Assembly: GCF_002896875.1 (NCBI RefSeq)
Contig: NZ_CP023278.1
Span: forward strand, 1,922,001 to 1,986,000
DNA from: Nostoc sp. CENA543
Lineage (GTDB): Bacteria > Cyanobacteriota > Cyanobacteriia > Cyanobacteriales > Nostocaceae
Reading direction: 5' to 3'
DNA: 64,000 bases
Shown piece by piece: positions 39,691 to 48,120 of the stretch (within the stretch, counting starts at the first letter, position 1; each line of letters begins with the position of its first letter). The notes under the pieces were generated by a model that ran no database searches, was not told the origin of the DNA, and worked only from the letters and a program-made list of their open reading frames with translations. The translations under genes were made by a program, and so were the position numbers.

Positions 39691-39796
39691 ATATCAGGTA
39701 GACAAAATAAAAATAAGTTTCACGCATTAAAAAAGGTATTTGACTTTGTAAACTACGATAACGGGTAGTAGGTGTAGGTGATGGATAAGCATCTAT
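39667..39796. repeat. attL: 130-bp direct repeat at the left end of the integrated element
   Basis: It is identical base for base with 50229-50358. It contains the last eight codons of the small exported protein and, on the minus strand, a copy of the last 39 codons of the YdcF gene. Upstream of that copy, in the element, the YdcF frame hits a stop, so the left copy is a silent 3' fragment. Confidence 0.93.
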
Positions 39797-39883
39797 CTAC
39801 TCGGTTACTCCCGTAACTGAGAGAGTAACAAAACGGTTGTGTAGACTTAGATAAGGGTGGTGGCTACTCATTTGGCTACCACT

Positions 39884-41026
39884 ATGAAACAAAGAAACAA
39901 ACGCGGTACAGTAGGAATTGAAACCAAACAAGGTAAGTTGCGTTTAAGACTACCTAGAACAATTTGTAACGTAAATTGTCGATACATCTCTACGGGTTTA
40001 GACGATACACCAGATAACCGTCGGAAGGTACAAGTCACAGCTTGGCAGATAGAAGAAGATATCCAAAACGGGAAGCTTGACCCAACATTATCACGGTATA
40101 AGTTTAACCAACCTAGTGTCATCATTACACGTATAAAAGATGAGCCAGACTTGCAACAGCTTTGGGCAGCTTATTGTGAATATAGACAACCATTAGTAGC
40201 GTATACTACCTACAAACAAAAATACTTAACCCACTACGCCAACCATATACAACGCTTACCATCACATAAGCTTACCGACTCTAAAAATATCAGACATTAC
40301 CTTGTCACTACGTATTCTCAAGACATAGCCAAACGGGTTTTAATTCAGTTAAACGCTTGCTGTAAATGGGCATTAGCTGAGGGTTTAATAGATAACAACC
40401 CGTTTGTCGGTATGGCTAATGAGTTGTCATATAAGTGGTCATCAGATGCAATAGACCCGTTTACGTTCTCAGAGCGTGACGCTATTCTCAACGCTTACCG
40501 AGAACACCATACATACAGTCATTACTACAACTTCATCTGTTTTCTTTTCTACACTGGTTGCCGACCAGGTGAAGCCTGTGCATTAAAGTGGCGATACATC
40601 AGTGATAAATATATTCTGTTTGCGGAAACTTGGAACGCTCGTTATCAACTCACAAAACAAACAAAGACAGGTAAAAGCAGACGCTTTCCTATTAACGAGC
40701 AACTACGAGCGTTGCTCGACAGTGTAAAGCTAACGTCAAGCTATTCACCTGACTCATACTTATTTACAACCCATTATCACCACAAACCTATAAGTAATGA
40801 ACGAATAACCTATCTGCTGGGTTGGCGCGAGATAGTTAACGGTTTGGTAGATGTTGGTTTAGTTGCTAGATACCGTCCGGTTTACAACACTCGTTCTACA
40901 TTTATTAGCCTCACTTTAGAAGCTGGGTTAACGGTTTCACAGGTTGCCTCCCTAGTTGGGAATACTCCACAGGTCTTACTCCGCCATTACGCATCATCTC
41001 AAGTGAAAGATGTACCTGTGTTTTAA
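39884..41026 (+). CDS. tyrosine recombinase / integrase with Arm DNA-binding domain
   Basis: The gene lies 87 bases inside attL, the usual position of the integrase. The 380-aa protein has an N-terminal Arm-type domain (RGTVGIETKQGKLRLRLPR), a core-binding domain and a catalytic domain. It has Arg227 in CRPGEAC, Arg337 in YNTRSTF and the nucleophile Tyr369 in LLRHYAS. In box II the usual first His is Asn (NTR) and the later His/Trp position is Asn in LVGNTPQ, as in some phage-type integrases. I chose ATG at 39884; GTG at 39857 is an alternative. It is the best candidate for site-specific integration at the YdcF 3' end. Confidence 0.87.
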   Translation: MKQRNKRGTVGIETKQGKLRLRLPRTICNVNCRYISTGLDDTPDNRRKVQVTAWQIEEDIQNGKLDPTLSRYKFNQPSVIITRIKDEPDLQQLWAAYCEYRQPLVAYTTYKQKYLTHYANHIQRLPSHKLTDSKNIRHYLVTTYSQDIAKRVLIQLNACCKWALAEGLIDNNPFVGMANELSYKWSSDAIDPFTFSERDAILNAYREHHTYSHYYNFICFLFYTGCRPGEACALKWRYISDKYILFAETWNARYQLTKQTKTGKSRRFPINEQLRALLDSVKLTSSYSPDSYLFTTHYHHKPISNERITYLLGWREIVNGLVDVGLVARYRPVYNTRSTFISLTLEAGLTVSQVASLVGNTPQVLLRHYASSQVKDVPVF

Positions 41027-41173
41027 CCATTCAACTTTTAGCGTTATCAACAAATAACCATAGACCCTCATCTATGAGAAACGCTGTAATGACAGTTTAT
41101 CGTTAGTGAATTGTAAAGCTGTCGTGTCGAGTTGGGGTTACTCACACATTAGTAAACGTTAATAGGAGTGACC

Positions 41174-41374
41174 ATGCTGGTTAACCCACAACAAAAGACA
41201 ACTGTATGTGACATCGTTGTTTCCGTCCGTCTTCCCAAGACCGATGCAGAGTTATTAGAAACTTTGGTTGCTAATGCTAAGGCTCAAGGTTTGGTTAATA
41301 GTAAAGCTTCATTTATTCGATATGTCTTGAATGACTATGTGAACCGTCATGCTGATGTTTTGGAGGTGGCATAA
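41174..41374 (+). CDS. small ribbon-helix-helix-like protein
   Basis: The 66-aa protein has a beta strand (VCDIVVSVRLPK) followed by two helices (ELLETLVANAKAQG and ASFIRYVLNDYVNRH), the layout of ribbon-helix-helix DNA-binding proteins. AGGAG lies five bases before the ATG at 41174; a GTG two codons earlier overlaps that site. The stop directly abuts the next ATG, so it is in an operon with the HNH and primase genes. It may repress them or act as a copy-control or excision factor; that is inference. Confidence 0.68.
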   Translation: MLVNPQQKTTVCDIVVSVRLPKTDAELLETLVANAKAQGLVNSKASFIRYVLNDYVNRHADVLEVA

Positions 41375-41851
41375 ATGAACCCCCAACAAAGCATTGTTGA
41401 AACCGACGAAACTATCCAGGTTAATAACCGTGATGCTGAAGTTTGGCGACCAATACCAGGATATGAAGGGCAATATGAAGTCTCAAATATGGGTCGGGTA
41501 GCTTCACTCAACTACTCACGCCAAAAGAAACGACAGGTTTTAAAACCACGACCAGAACGCGGTTATCTAAAGGTCACTTTATACAACAAACACCACTCTA
41601 AACAGTGGAAGGTTCATCAACTTGTATTACTAGCCTTTGTTGGTGAACGCCCAAAACAATTAGTCACCGACCATATTAACCGAGTCAAGACTGATAACCG
41701 ACTGGCTAACCTGCGTTACGTCAGCCGTTCTGAGAACGCACGTAACACTGACCGCTATCTATACAAACAAATAACCCACAAGAAGCAGCTAACTTCTTAT
41801 GGGTTAACAACAACAGAAACAACAACAACAACACCCAACGCTATAAATTGA
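41375..41851 (+). CDS. NUMOD4-HNH endonuclease
   Basis: The 158-aa protein carries a NUMOD4 DNA-binding motif (EVWRPIPGYEGQYEVSNMGR) and an HNH nuclease domain (VHQLVLLAFVG, TDHINRVKTDNRLANLRYV), the layout of phage and plasmid homing-type HNH enzymes. Conserved His and Asn residues of the nuclease are present. It is a free-standing gene directly between the RHH gene and the primase, not inside an intron that I can see. It could nick at the origin, or be a homing nuclease riding on the element. Confidence 0.88.
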   Translation: MNPQQSIVETDETIQVNNRDAEVWRPIPGYEGQYEVSNMGRVASLNYSRQKKRQVLKPRPERGYLKVTLYNKHHSKQWKVHQLVLLAFVGERPKQLVTDHINRVKTDNRLANLRYVSRSENARNTDRYLYKQITHKKQLTSYGLTTTETTTTTPNAIN

Positions 41852-41860
41852 AAACATAGG

Positions 41861-43957
41861 ATGTATATGTTGCACAACAATTCTACATTAACACAGTCTT
41901 GTGAAACTGCCAACAGCTTTTTAAAACTGCTAGGTGAAACGCCTTACTTGTTCCAAACATTTGATGACAACAGTAAACGAAAAGATAAGAGTTTAACCCG
42001 CCAATTCTATGGCTCACTTGATGAACATTGGGATGAGTTATTAGCGTTAAATAACAAAGGTGCAGGTATCTTTGTAACGGTTAACGTAACCGACGGAAAC
42101 AACCGTAAGGCTGAGAATATAACAGCCGTCCGAGCGTTGTTTATCGACTGTGATAACGGGCTACCTGACGAATTTCACCTAACCCCAACGATGGTTATTC
42201 ATAGCAGTAAACCCGACAAAGGTCACGCCTATTGGGTGTTAAATGAACCATCGAATGATGTTGATAAATTCCCTCAAAAACAACAGCAACTTATCAAGCA
42301 TTACGGTAGTGATAAGAGCGTTCATGATAGGTCAAGAGTGATGAGGTTGCCAGGGTTTCTACACATAAAGGGTGAACCAACATTGGTGACATTTCAACAC
42401 ATTGGTAAACACTATGAGTCGATGGGTGAAGTCACATCAGCATTACCAAAACAACCAGCTAAGACAACATCATCAACTCATAAACCAATTACACATATAA
42501 CACCACCAACGCCTGCCACATCACCTGAATTTCAAGCATTATTAGCCTCGTTACTGACGGCTGGAGAGGGCGAACGGAACAACACATTAAACCGTGTGGC
42601 ATTCGAGGCGGGTAAGCTTGTGCAGTCAGGGAAGATAACAGCCGATGTTGCTCGTCAACAACTAACCAGCGTTGCTCTTATGATAGGTTTGGGTGAGGCT
42701 GAGATAGATGCCACACTAACCAGTGGGTTAACTGCTGGTATAAATAAACAAACGAATGTCAACACTAACAACAAAAGTAAAGTGAATATAGTAGTTGATG
42801 TTGTTAACGCCGAAAAAAGTCATCTGTCGTGGGATGTTTACAAAGGTATTCCACTATATGACGGTAAACATATTGACTTACGCGAGTTACGGCTTGACCT
42901 ATGTGTTAAGTATGAAGTTGACCTTAACCGTGATGACTTTAAAGACGCGGTAGAGGTGGTTGCCAAACGCAATTCATACAACCCAGTAGAGACTTATTTA
43001 ACCAGTCTCGACACTACCACCCCAACAACTGGATACATTCAACAACTTAGTGAGATGTTAGGGTTAGAAACTGACATCGAACGTGTTTATCTCCGTAAGT
43101 TTTTGATGGCTTCCGTCGCGCGTGGTTTAAAACACGGGTGTAAATTCGATAACGTCGTCATCTTCCAGGGTAAACAGGGTGTTGGTAAGACTACGTTTTT
43201 TGAGGTGTTGTTTGGTGAGGAGTTATTTGCAACCGCACCGAATGACGGCAACGAACGTGATATTTTAGCTGTATGCCATAGCCACTGGTGTATTGAGTTT
43301 GGCGAGTGGGAGCGTTTCAATACAAAACGTGAGCAGTCGGAAATAAAGAATTTCATCACTAAACAACGTGATGATATGCGTCTACTTCACACTGACTACA
43401 ACACAGAACGAAAGCGAAAGTTTGTCATTGTGGGTACAACTAATAAAGACCAGTTCCTAGTCGATGAAACCGGAAGCCGTAGGTATTGGGTATGCCGTAT
43501 AAGAACACCACGAATAGATATGACGTGGCTTGCAAAACATCGTGATGCTATATGGGGTGAGGCTTATAACGCATACCTAGCCGATGAACCTTGGTGGTTA
43601 GATGAATTAAATGAAACACTACAACACCGACATAACCAACAGTTTAATGAGTCGTCATCGTTAGACGAGGCTATTGTTGAGTGGTTAGCTGGTCGATACA
43701 CTGCTGATGGTGGTGTTAGTTTTAAACCGTCGATGAATGGTAAGCTTTCAACACGATACATACTAACCAATGTCATCGGCTCAAAACTGTCTGATGGTGG
43801 TTTAGCTACAAAGGAACGAGATGTAAAGAAAGCGTTGGCTCGGTTAGGTTTCGTCTCAAAACAGCGTAGGTGTAACGGTGTTAAGGGTTACTATTGGGAA
43901 CACCCAGACATCAGCCAACTCGTAGCGGTGAGTGACGAAACTGAGGCGTTATTCTAA
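41861..43957 (+). CDS. RepB-type primase fused to VirE-like helicase (replication protein)
   Basis: The 698-aa protein probably initiates replication of the element. The N-terminal part (about residues 1-190) resembles RepB-type primases, with ALFIDCDNG as the likely metal-binding acidic motif, IHSSKPDKGHAYW and DRSRVMRLPGFLH. A linker follows, then a VirE/D5-like superfamily 3 type ATPase with Walker A Lys443 (FQGKQGVGKTT), WCIEFGEWERF and VGTTNKDQFLVDETGSRRYW. A C-terminal winged-helix-like region ends the protein. Such primase-helicases drive replication of satellites and cryptic plasmids. An inverted repeat terminator follows at 43993. Confidence 0.87.
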   Translation: MYMLHNNSTLTQSCETANSFLKLLGETPYLFQTFDDNSKRKDKSLTRQFYGSLDEHWDELLALNNKGAGIFVTVNVTDGNNRKAENITAVRALFIDCDNGLPDEFHLTPTMVIHSSKPDKGHAYWVLNEPSNDVDKFPQKQQQLIKHYGSDKSVHDRSRVMRLPGFLHIKGEPTLVTFQHIGKHYESMGEVTSALPKQPAKTTSSTHKPITHITPPTPATSPEFQALLASLLTAGEGERNNTLNRVAFEAGKLVQSGKITADVARQQLTSVALMIGLGEAEIDATLTSGLTAGINKQTNVNTNNKSKVNIVVDVVNAEKSHLSWDVYKGIPLYDGKHIDLRELRLDLCVKYEVDLNRDDFKDAVEVVAKRNSYNPVETYLTSLDTTTPTTGYIQQLSEMLGLETDIERVYLRKFLMASVARGLKHGCKFDNVVIFQGKQGVGKTTFFEVLFGEELFATAPNDGNERDILAVCHSHWCIEFGEWERFNTKREQSEIKNFITKQRDDMRLLHTDYNTERKRKFVIVGTTNKDQFLVDETGSRRYWVCRIRTPRIDMTWLAKHRDAIWGEAYNAYLADEPWWLDELNETLQHRHNQQFNESSSLDEAIVEWLAGRYTADGGVSFKPSMNGKLSTRYILTNVIGSKLSDGGLATKERDVKKALARLGFVSKQRRCNGVKGYYWEHPDISQLVAVSDETEALF

Positions 43958-43992
43958 ACCCAGATAACCCATACTCTTTATATTTAACATAC

Positions 43993-44025
43993 AAACCCCT
44001 ATGACTAACGTTGTTGTAGGGGTTT
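43993..44025 (+). terminator. probable terminator after the primase-helicase gene
   Basis: An 8-bp perfect stem (AAACCCCT / AGGGGTTT) closes a 17-base loop 36 bases after the primase stop. Only a short AT-rich tail follows. Confidence 0.5.
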
Positions 44026-44111
44026 ATTAATGTGAGTCTACGTAACATCACTTATGCTTGTGTAGTTTAACGTCGTTTACGTATGCTATGTTTACATCTG
44101 TCTGGCTCACC

Positions 44112-44530
44112 ACAGGACACGCTTAGAACAGACTGGGTTTTGGCTATACTGAGATGTGCGCCTATATGATGTCGTCCGAATTTTGTACACATGACAGGAC
44201 AGACAAGACAGAAGCTGTATGTGTTACACAGCAAGGGTTATAGTTATTAACACTATTGTGACTTGTCTACGTATGTCTTGCCACTACCATGCTACAGGAC
44301 ACCTCTAAAACTATTGCTGTGTATGGTTTTGATATATGTGCCGTCCTGTGTCCTGTCACTTTTTTTAATTTTAGTATATAGAACAGTAACAGTAGTATGT
44401 ATATAAAGCTGAAATTTTGACAGGACAGACAAGACAGCAGGCGCAAACGCTTAACTGGTAAGGGTTAGAGGGTGTCCTGTCACTCACAAAACCTACAGGA
44501 CACAACAAGACACAGGACAGGACACAACAT
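44112..44530. other. AGGACA-rich repeat region, candidate replication origin
   Basis: The 576-base gap between the replication gene and the minus-strand trio contains at least ten AGGACA/TGTCCT motifs. The 19-base sequence GACAGGACAGACAAGACAG occurs exactly twice (44193-44211 and 44419-44437). Other copies include 44112-44120, 44294-44301, inverted copies in 44343-44360 and 44472-44484, and a cluster at 44493-44525. Direct and inverted copies beside a replication gene look like iterons. No protein gene is seen here. Confidence 0.6.
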
Positions 44531-44533
44531 CAT

Positions 44534-44737
44534 CTACGTATGTGGTTGGTCTGGTTGTCTGATGCGTTCATACTCACTGTTTTCTTTGTAATGGTCTGTA
44601 TGCTGGTAGTAGCGTAGTGACTCTGTGGCGTGTTGTAGAGCATAGATGACCGCTAGGTATTCAACACTGTCAGGGTCGAGTGTAGACTTGTAATACATTA
44701 GCCGGTCTATGTAGTATCCTATGTGTAGGTGAAGCAT
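44534..44737 (-). CDS. small element protein, paralogue A
   Basis: The 67-aa product shares a pattern with the protein at 44943-45146: YK-(A/S)-TL-(D/E)-P-(D/E)-S, a central helix, then H-(K/T)-E..(S/T)-(E/D)-YERLR or YERIR. The shared pattern on the same strand implies an ancient duplication. No known family, no signal peptide. The charged, helical composition suggests a small DNA- or protein-binding factor. Confidence 0.58.
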   Translation of the reverse strand: MLHLHIGYYIDRLMYYKSTLDPDSVEYLAVIYALQHATESLRYYQHTDHYKENSEYERIRQPDQPHT

Positions 44738-44751
44738 AAGTAATTTTTGTG

Positions 44752-44934
44752 TTAGTCATCATAACGTAGAGAATACAACGCAATTGCATTCAGGTAGTCT
44801 TTGTATGCGTTCGCGTATTCTAAACCTGCCTTACCCATTAAACTATAAGCTTCACGTTTACCATCACTATGTTCCACTAAAATTACACCAATTGATGGTA
44901 AATGCCGTATTACTTTTGGTAGTGGTTTACTCAT
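44752..44934 (-). CDS. small element protein between two paralogues
   Basis: The 60-aa product (LPKVIRHLPSIGVILVEHSDG, then a Tyr/Ala-rich helix) is not recognised. It is spaced 8 bases from the upstream and 14 bases from the downstream paralogue, so the three minus-strand genes are likely one transcript starting near 45146. Confidence 0.5.
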   Translation of the reverse strand: MSKPLPKVIRHLPSIGVILVEHSDGKREAYSLMGKAGLEYANAYKDYLNAIALYSLRYDD

Positions 44935-44942
44935 GAGGTTTA

Positions 44943-45146
44943 TCAGCTTTTAATATTCCTATACCTGAGACGTTCATAGTCAGTACACTCAGTGTGATGT
45001 CGTGTTAGGGTGTAAACAGTCATACTGCGTTTGGCATGACGAATAGCACCGCGTACTATTAACCACTCCTGTGACTCTGGTTCGAGTGTTGCCTTGTATT
45101 GTTCCAATGAGTCAACGAGTTGCTTGTATTGGTCAACAATGCTCAT
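44943..45146 (-). CDS. small element protein, paralogue B
   Basis: The 67-aa product is paralogous to the 44534-44737 product (YKATLEPESQEW, a helix, HHTECTDYERLRYR). It is the first gene of the minus-strand trio. A 12-bp hairpin and two GTATAAC motifs lie upstream of it. Function unknown; position beside the iteron-like region suggests replication or copy control. Confidence 0.58.
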   Translation of the reverse strand: MSIVDQYKQLVDSLEQYKATLEPESQEWLIVRGAIRHAKRSMTVYTLTRHHTECTDYERLRYRNIKS

Positions 45147-45841
45147 AATGTGTTGTTGAGTATTTATAACAACACTACTTTATAACCAACCCAACAAACA
45201 ACAACGACGCTGAGGTAAATACCATGCCCCTCAACGTCGTCGCTGGTGTGTATATAATGTATCGTGGTGTGCGTCCAAGACTATAGGGACGTTTTGTTAT
45301 GCTTGTATAACAGTATAACAACTATAGTTTAATAATGCAACTCTATGTGACACCTTACCCACTGTCACACTAAGCTATACCGACCATATACCAACCATAG
45401 TTAGCTGTTGGTTGGTAAACCAGTCACAATACTTGCTGCGTCTAATTCTGTCTGACCTTGTGGTGTTGCTCAATTGGTAGTAGTGATAGGTAACACCGTG
45501 GTTATATAACCCTTGTGTTTACGTTGACCGTCGCCTGTAACCGTTGGTATAACGCTAACAAACTCAACACCTGAAACCCTCTCTGTGTCTAGTGTTTACT
45601 GTGGAATTTGTTGTGCGTTCTTTCGATGAGTTTCATATAAAAATACGCGCCGTATTCCCCCTCTAACCCACCACCACGCACCATGAGCAAGCAACAGAGA
45701 GGTATCTGTAGTGATGCACAGTAGGTAGGGTTAACTGATAGTAGCTGGGTGTTTACCATGTCTAAATAATTTGCTGTAATAGTTGCATCGAAGGGCAGAG
45801 ACAACCACGCCACAACATACTGCCTCACAGGAATTGCAACT
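45147..45841. promoter_or_regulatory. divergent regulatory region with hairpins and GTATAAC repeats
   Basis: This 695-base gap separates the minus-strand trio from plus-strand genes. Positions 45204-45215 and 45229-45240 form a 12-bp stem (one G-U pair). GTATAAC occurs at 45305-45311, 45313-45319 and 45547-45553, the complement of the GTTATAC repeats at 47559-47590. A possible 56-codon minus-strand frame at 45589-45759 lacks a ribosome site and is not called. Confidence 0.5.
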
Positions 45842-46258
45842 ATGACTACTATCAAAGACCTCAAGACACAAGCTTCAGACCTCGGTTTATCCAACGAATA
45901 CGTCAAGAATTTTGGTAAGCTATCCGCCAAGGCAACGTGGCAGTTAGCTATTGACTCTCATCTGGCAACCACATCATCACAGCCAGTAGTCGATGAGCCA
46001 CCTAGCGTTGAACCTAACCAACCATCACCAGCATTAACCACACCACAACCAACGTCACACCAAACAAGCGAACACGCCCAACCTATGCTGTTGTTCCTGG
46101 TTTTGGTAGTAGTGATAACGACGCAGTTGATAACGACCGTCTTACCTATAGTCACCTACCTATACACGTCAGCAACCAACCACGTTAAACACCAGCGTGA
46201 GATACGCCGTAGACGTTCGCAGTGGTACGCGGAATTACGTCAACTCATGACCACATAA
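45842..46258 (+). CDS. SAP/Rho-N-like single-pass membrane protein
   Basis: The 138-aa protein begins with a helical segment like SAP or Rho N-terminal DNA/RNA-binding motifs (TIKDLKTQASDLGLS...FGKLSAKATW). A Pro/Thr/Gln-rich linker follows, then a hydrophobic membrane stretch at about residues 82-108, and a basic cytoplasmic tail (IRRRRSQWYAEL). AGGAA lies eight bases before the ATG. It may tether the element DNA or a complex to the membrane. No known full-length family is recognised. Confidence 0.62.
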   Translation: MTTIKDLKTQASDLGLSNEYVKNFGKLSAKATWQLAIDSHLATTSSQPVVDEPPSVEPNQPSPALTTPQPTSHQTSEHAQPMLLFLVLVVVITTQLITTVLPIVTYLYTSATNHVKHQREIRRRRSQWYAELRQLMTT

Positions 46259-46303
46259 AGCTAGCCCACAACTATTAGGGTAGCGAATAGGTATCAAGAC
46301 GTG

Positions 46304-47359
46304 ATGACAACATCGATACCCTACCCAATAACCACTGACGGTAGCCAACCATCATTACGGGTTGGCTCTCTACAACAGCCTACACATCACAAAACAGTAG
46401 TTTCGAGACAGGTACACAAAGTCATGACAACCACCCTCGCAGTCTATGAACCACAAGTAGTTATACCTACTAACCTGATACCCTTCCCTTCTACAGAACC
46501 AACGACAACCGAACGCGTCATTGAGTTGTGGTTAGTCGGGTTAAGTAATACCACGCGTGAACAATACAGCCGCGACATCCGACAGTTTCGAGCGTTCGCC
46601 AAGCTAACCGACTTTCGTAGCATCTCACCATTAACCTTCATTGCCTACGCTCAACACCTTGAGCAGACTTACGCTGTCGCTACTATTCGCCGTAAGCTGG
46701 CATCGCTCTCTAGCTTCTGTGCGTTTGCTGTCCGTCTGGGTTTCCTGACTGCTAACCCTATGGCGGCTGTCCGTAAACCGAAAGCATCGACCACGTTAGC
46801 GGGTAAGACACTAACCCAGCAACAAGTGTTCAGGATGTTGGACAGAACAGACGACCATCGAAACAGGTGTTTGCTTAAGGTGTTGTACAGTCTAGGTTTA
46901 CGCGTCAGTGAGGCTATCGGTTTACGTTGGTCTGACTTCACTGAGGTTAACCCTACTAAGACAACGGTCAGCGTGTTAGGCAAAGGTAGTAAGTATAGAA
47001 CGCTGGTTGTACCTCAGTCAGTCTGGTCTGAGTTGTTGGAGTTGCGAACAACTCAACAATATAACGGGGTTAATGACTACGTGTTTCAGTCGTACAGCAA
47101 CCGTTACCGAAAGCAGTCAGGTAAACAGCTAGACCGTTGTAACGCATCAAAGATAGTGAAAGCCTGTGCTGTTGCTGTTGGTTTACCTGAGTCAGTCTCG
47201 GCTCACTTTCTACGTCATGCCTGTGCATCCCATAGCCTAGCCAATGGTGCATCTATTCAACTGGTTAAAGAAACGCTAGGTCATGCCAACATCTCAACAA
47301 CTAACTGGTATCTAGAGGCTAACCCAGATGACTGCGCCTCACTGTACCTCAACGTTTAA
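46304..47359 (+). CDS. XerC/D-like tyrosine recombinase
   Basis: This is the second tyrosine recombinase of the element. The 351-aa protein has a SAM-like core-binding domain (EQYSRDIRQFRAFAKL) and a complete catalytic set: Arg in GLRVSEAIGL, a Lys in the VLGKGSKYR hairpin, His-x-x-Arg in SAHFLRHACASH, His in LGHANIST and the Tyr in NWYLE. Its N-terminal 45 residues are low-complexity. It could resolve multimers of the excised circle or be the actual integrase; the gene at 39884 is closer to the attachment site. Its stop overlaps that of the convergent small gene by four bases. Confidence 0.9.
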   Translation: MTTSIPYPITTDGSQPSLRVGSLQQPTHHKTVVSRQVHKVMTTTLAVYEPQVVIPTNLIPFPSTEPTTTERVIELWLVGLSNTTREQYSRDIRQFRAFAKLTDFRSISPLTFIAYAQHLEQTYAVATIRRKLASLSSFCAFAVRLGFLTANPMAAVRKPKASTTLAGKTLTQQQVFRMLDRTDDHRNRCLLKVLYSLGLRVSEAIGLRWSDFTEVNPTKTTVSVLGKGSKYRTLVVPQSVWSELLELRTTQQYNGVNDYVFQSYSNRYRKQSGKQLDRCNASKIVKACAVAVGLPESVSAHFLRHACASHSLANGASIQLVKETLGHANISTTNWYLEANPDDCASLYLNV

Positions 47360-47556
47360 GTATCATCATCTTTGGTGTTTATATCATCCATCGTGACTTG
47401 TGTTGTCGCATTACGTTCTAGCCATTCACTACATATCATCTCTAGTAGTTGAGCCATCGTTAGCCGTCGGTTCATTGCCTCAACTCTAAGTCTGATACGT
47501 AATGACTCTGGAAAATGTCTCACTACTAATTGTTCGGGTTTGTTAGCCACGTTCAC
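47356..47556 (-). CDS. Arc-like ribbon-helix-helix repressor candidate
   Basis: The 66-aa product has a beta strand (EQLVVRHFPESL) and two helices (RIRLRVEAMNRRL and MAQLLEMICSEWLERN) as in Arc/CopG repressors. It starts with GTG at 47556, only two bases from a cluster of four GTTATAY repeats (47559-47590), and is divergent from the 47636 gene. An autoregulated repressor controlling the coupled module is the natural inference. Confidence 0.62.
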   Translation of the reverse strand: MNVANKPEQLVVRHFPESLRIRLRVEAMNRRLTMAQLLEMICSEWLERNATTQVTMDDINTKDDDT

Positions 47557-47558
47557 CT

Positions 47559-47590
47559 GTTATACAGTTATATAAGTTATACTGTTATAC
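47559..47590. promoter_or_regulatory. four GTTATAY repeats, operator candidate
   Basis: GTTATAC, GTTATAT, GTTATAC and GTTATAC start at 47559, 47567, 47576 and 47584, i.e. at 8- to 9-base intervals, between the divergent RHH gene and the 47636 gene. The reverse complement GTATAAC recurs at 45305, 45313 and 45547. Confidence 0.6.
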
Positions 47591-47635
47591 AAAGGCATTA
47601 GATATGCCTCATTAACCTAGCCTAACAGTATAGAT

Positions 47636-47941
47636 ATGCCATCAGAAACCGATAGCAGTAGCGTTGTTAAGTCTCAGCAAAGTAAGACACAGGCTAAACG
47701 TCGTCATCGTCAACTAGTTGCACCACCGTCAAGTAACGGTGACGGACGCAAGACAGTTAACCTGAGTGTTTCAGTATCTCCCAACACTCAGACCGTTACA
47801 TCCATGCCTCTCTATTCAGTGTTCGCAACATCTCCAATTGCTGATGAATTGTTCATGAAAGTCAGTAAGTCAGTATGTATCAGCCTGACCACTAGACAAG
47901 CCTATAACACTAACATCAACGGTTATCTGTGCAGCTTATGA
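47636..47941 (+). CDS. hypothetical protein, first gene of the coupled module
   Basis: The 101-aa product has a basic, Ser/Gln-rich first half (KTQAKRRHRQL) and a structured second half (PLYSVFATSPIADELFMKV and onward). No known family is recognised. It overlaps the next start by an ATGA arrangement, so it heads the translationally coupled module ending with the ATPase. Confidence 0.52.
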   Translation: MPSETDSSSVVKSQQSKTQAKRRHRQLVAPPSSNGDGRKTVNLSVSVSPNTQTVTSMPLYSVFATSPIADELFMKVSKSVCISLTTRQAYNTNINGYLCSL

Positions 47942-48120
47942 ATAACCCTAATAACACTCCTAATACTGTCGTCTACCGTGATGACATGATGATAGATGAC
48001 CAGACTGTGACACTGACTGATACAAAGACAGATGTATCAGGTGATACTACAACCATCATCTATCAAGCCCCAACTACCGACTATGCAAACTACCTAGATA
48101 AACAGGTTGGTAAGCAATGA
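47938..48120 (+). CDS. small acidic protein of the coupled module
   Basis: The 60-aa product is rich in Asp and Thr (VVYRDDMMIDDQTVTLTDTK) and lacks a membrane segment. The ATG at 47938 overlaps the previous stop and its own stop overlaps the next start, both in ATGA. The family is not recognised. Confidence 0.5.
   Translation: MNNPNNTPNTVVYRDDMMIDDQTVTLTDTKTDVSGDTTTIIYQAPTTDYANYLDKQVGKQ

Noticed and set aside
39667-39796. tRNA gene as integration target
   Set aside because: The 130-bp repeat does not fold as a tRNA; it contains the 3' ends of two protein genes.
45589-45930. Minus-strand frame overlapping the SAP-like membrane gene
   Set aside because: The plus-strand gene has a good ribosome site and the upstream part of this frame is antisense to it. 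The shorter version from 45759 lacks a ribosome site.
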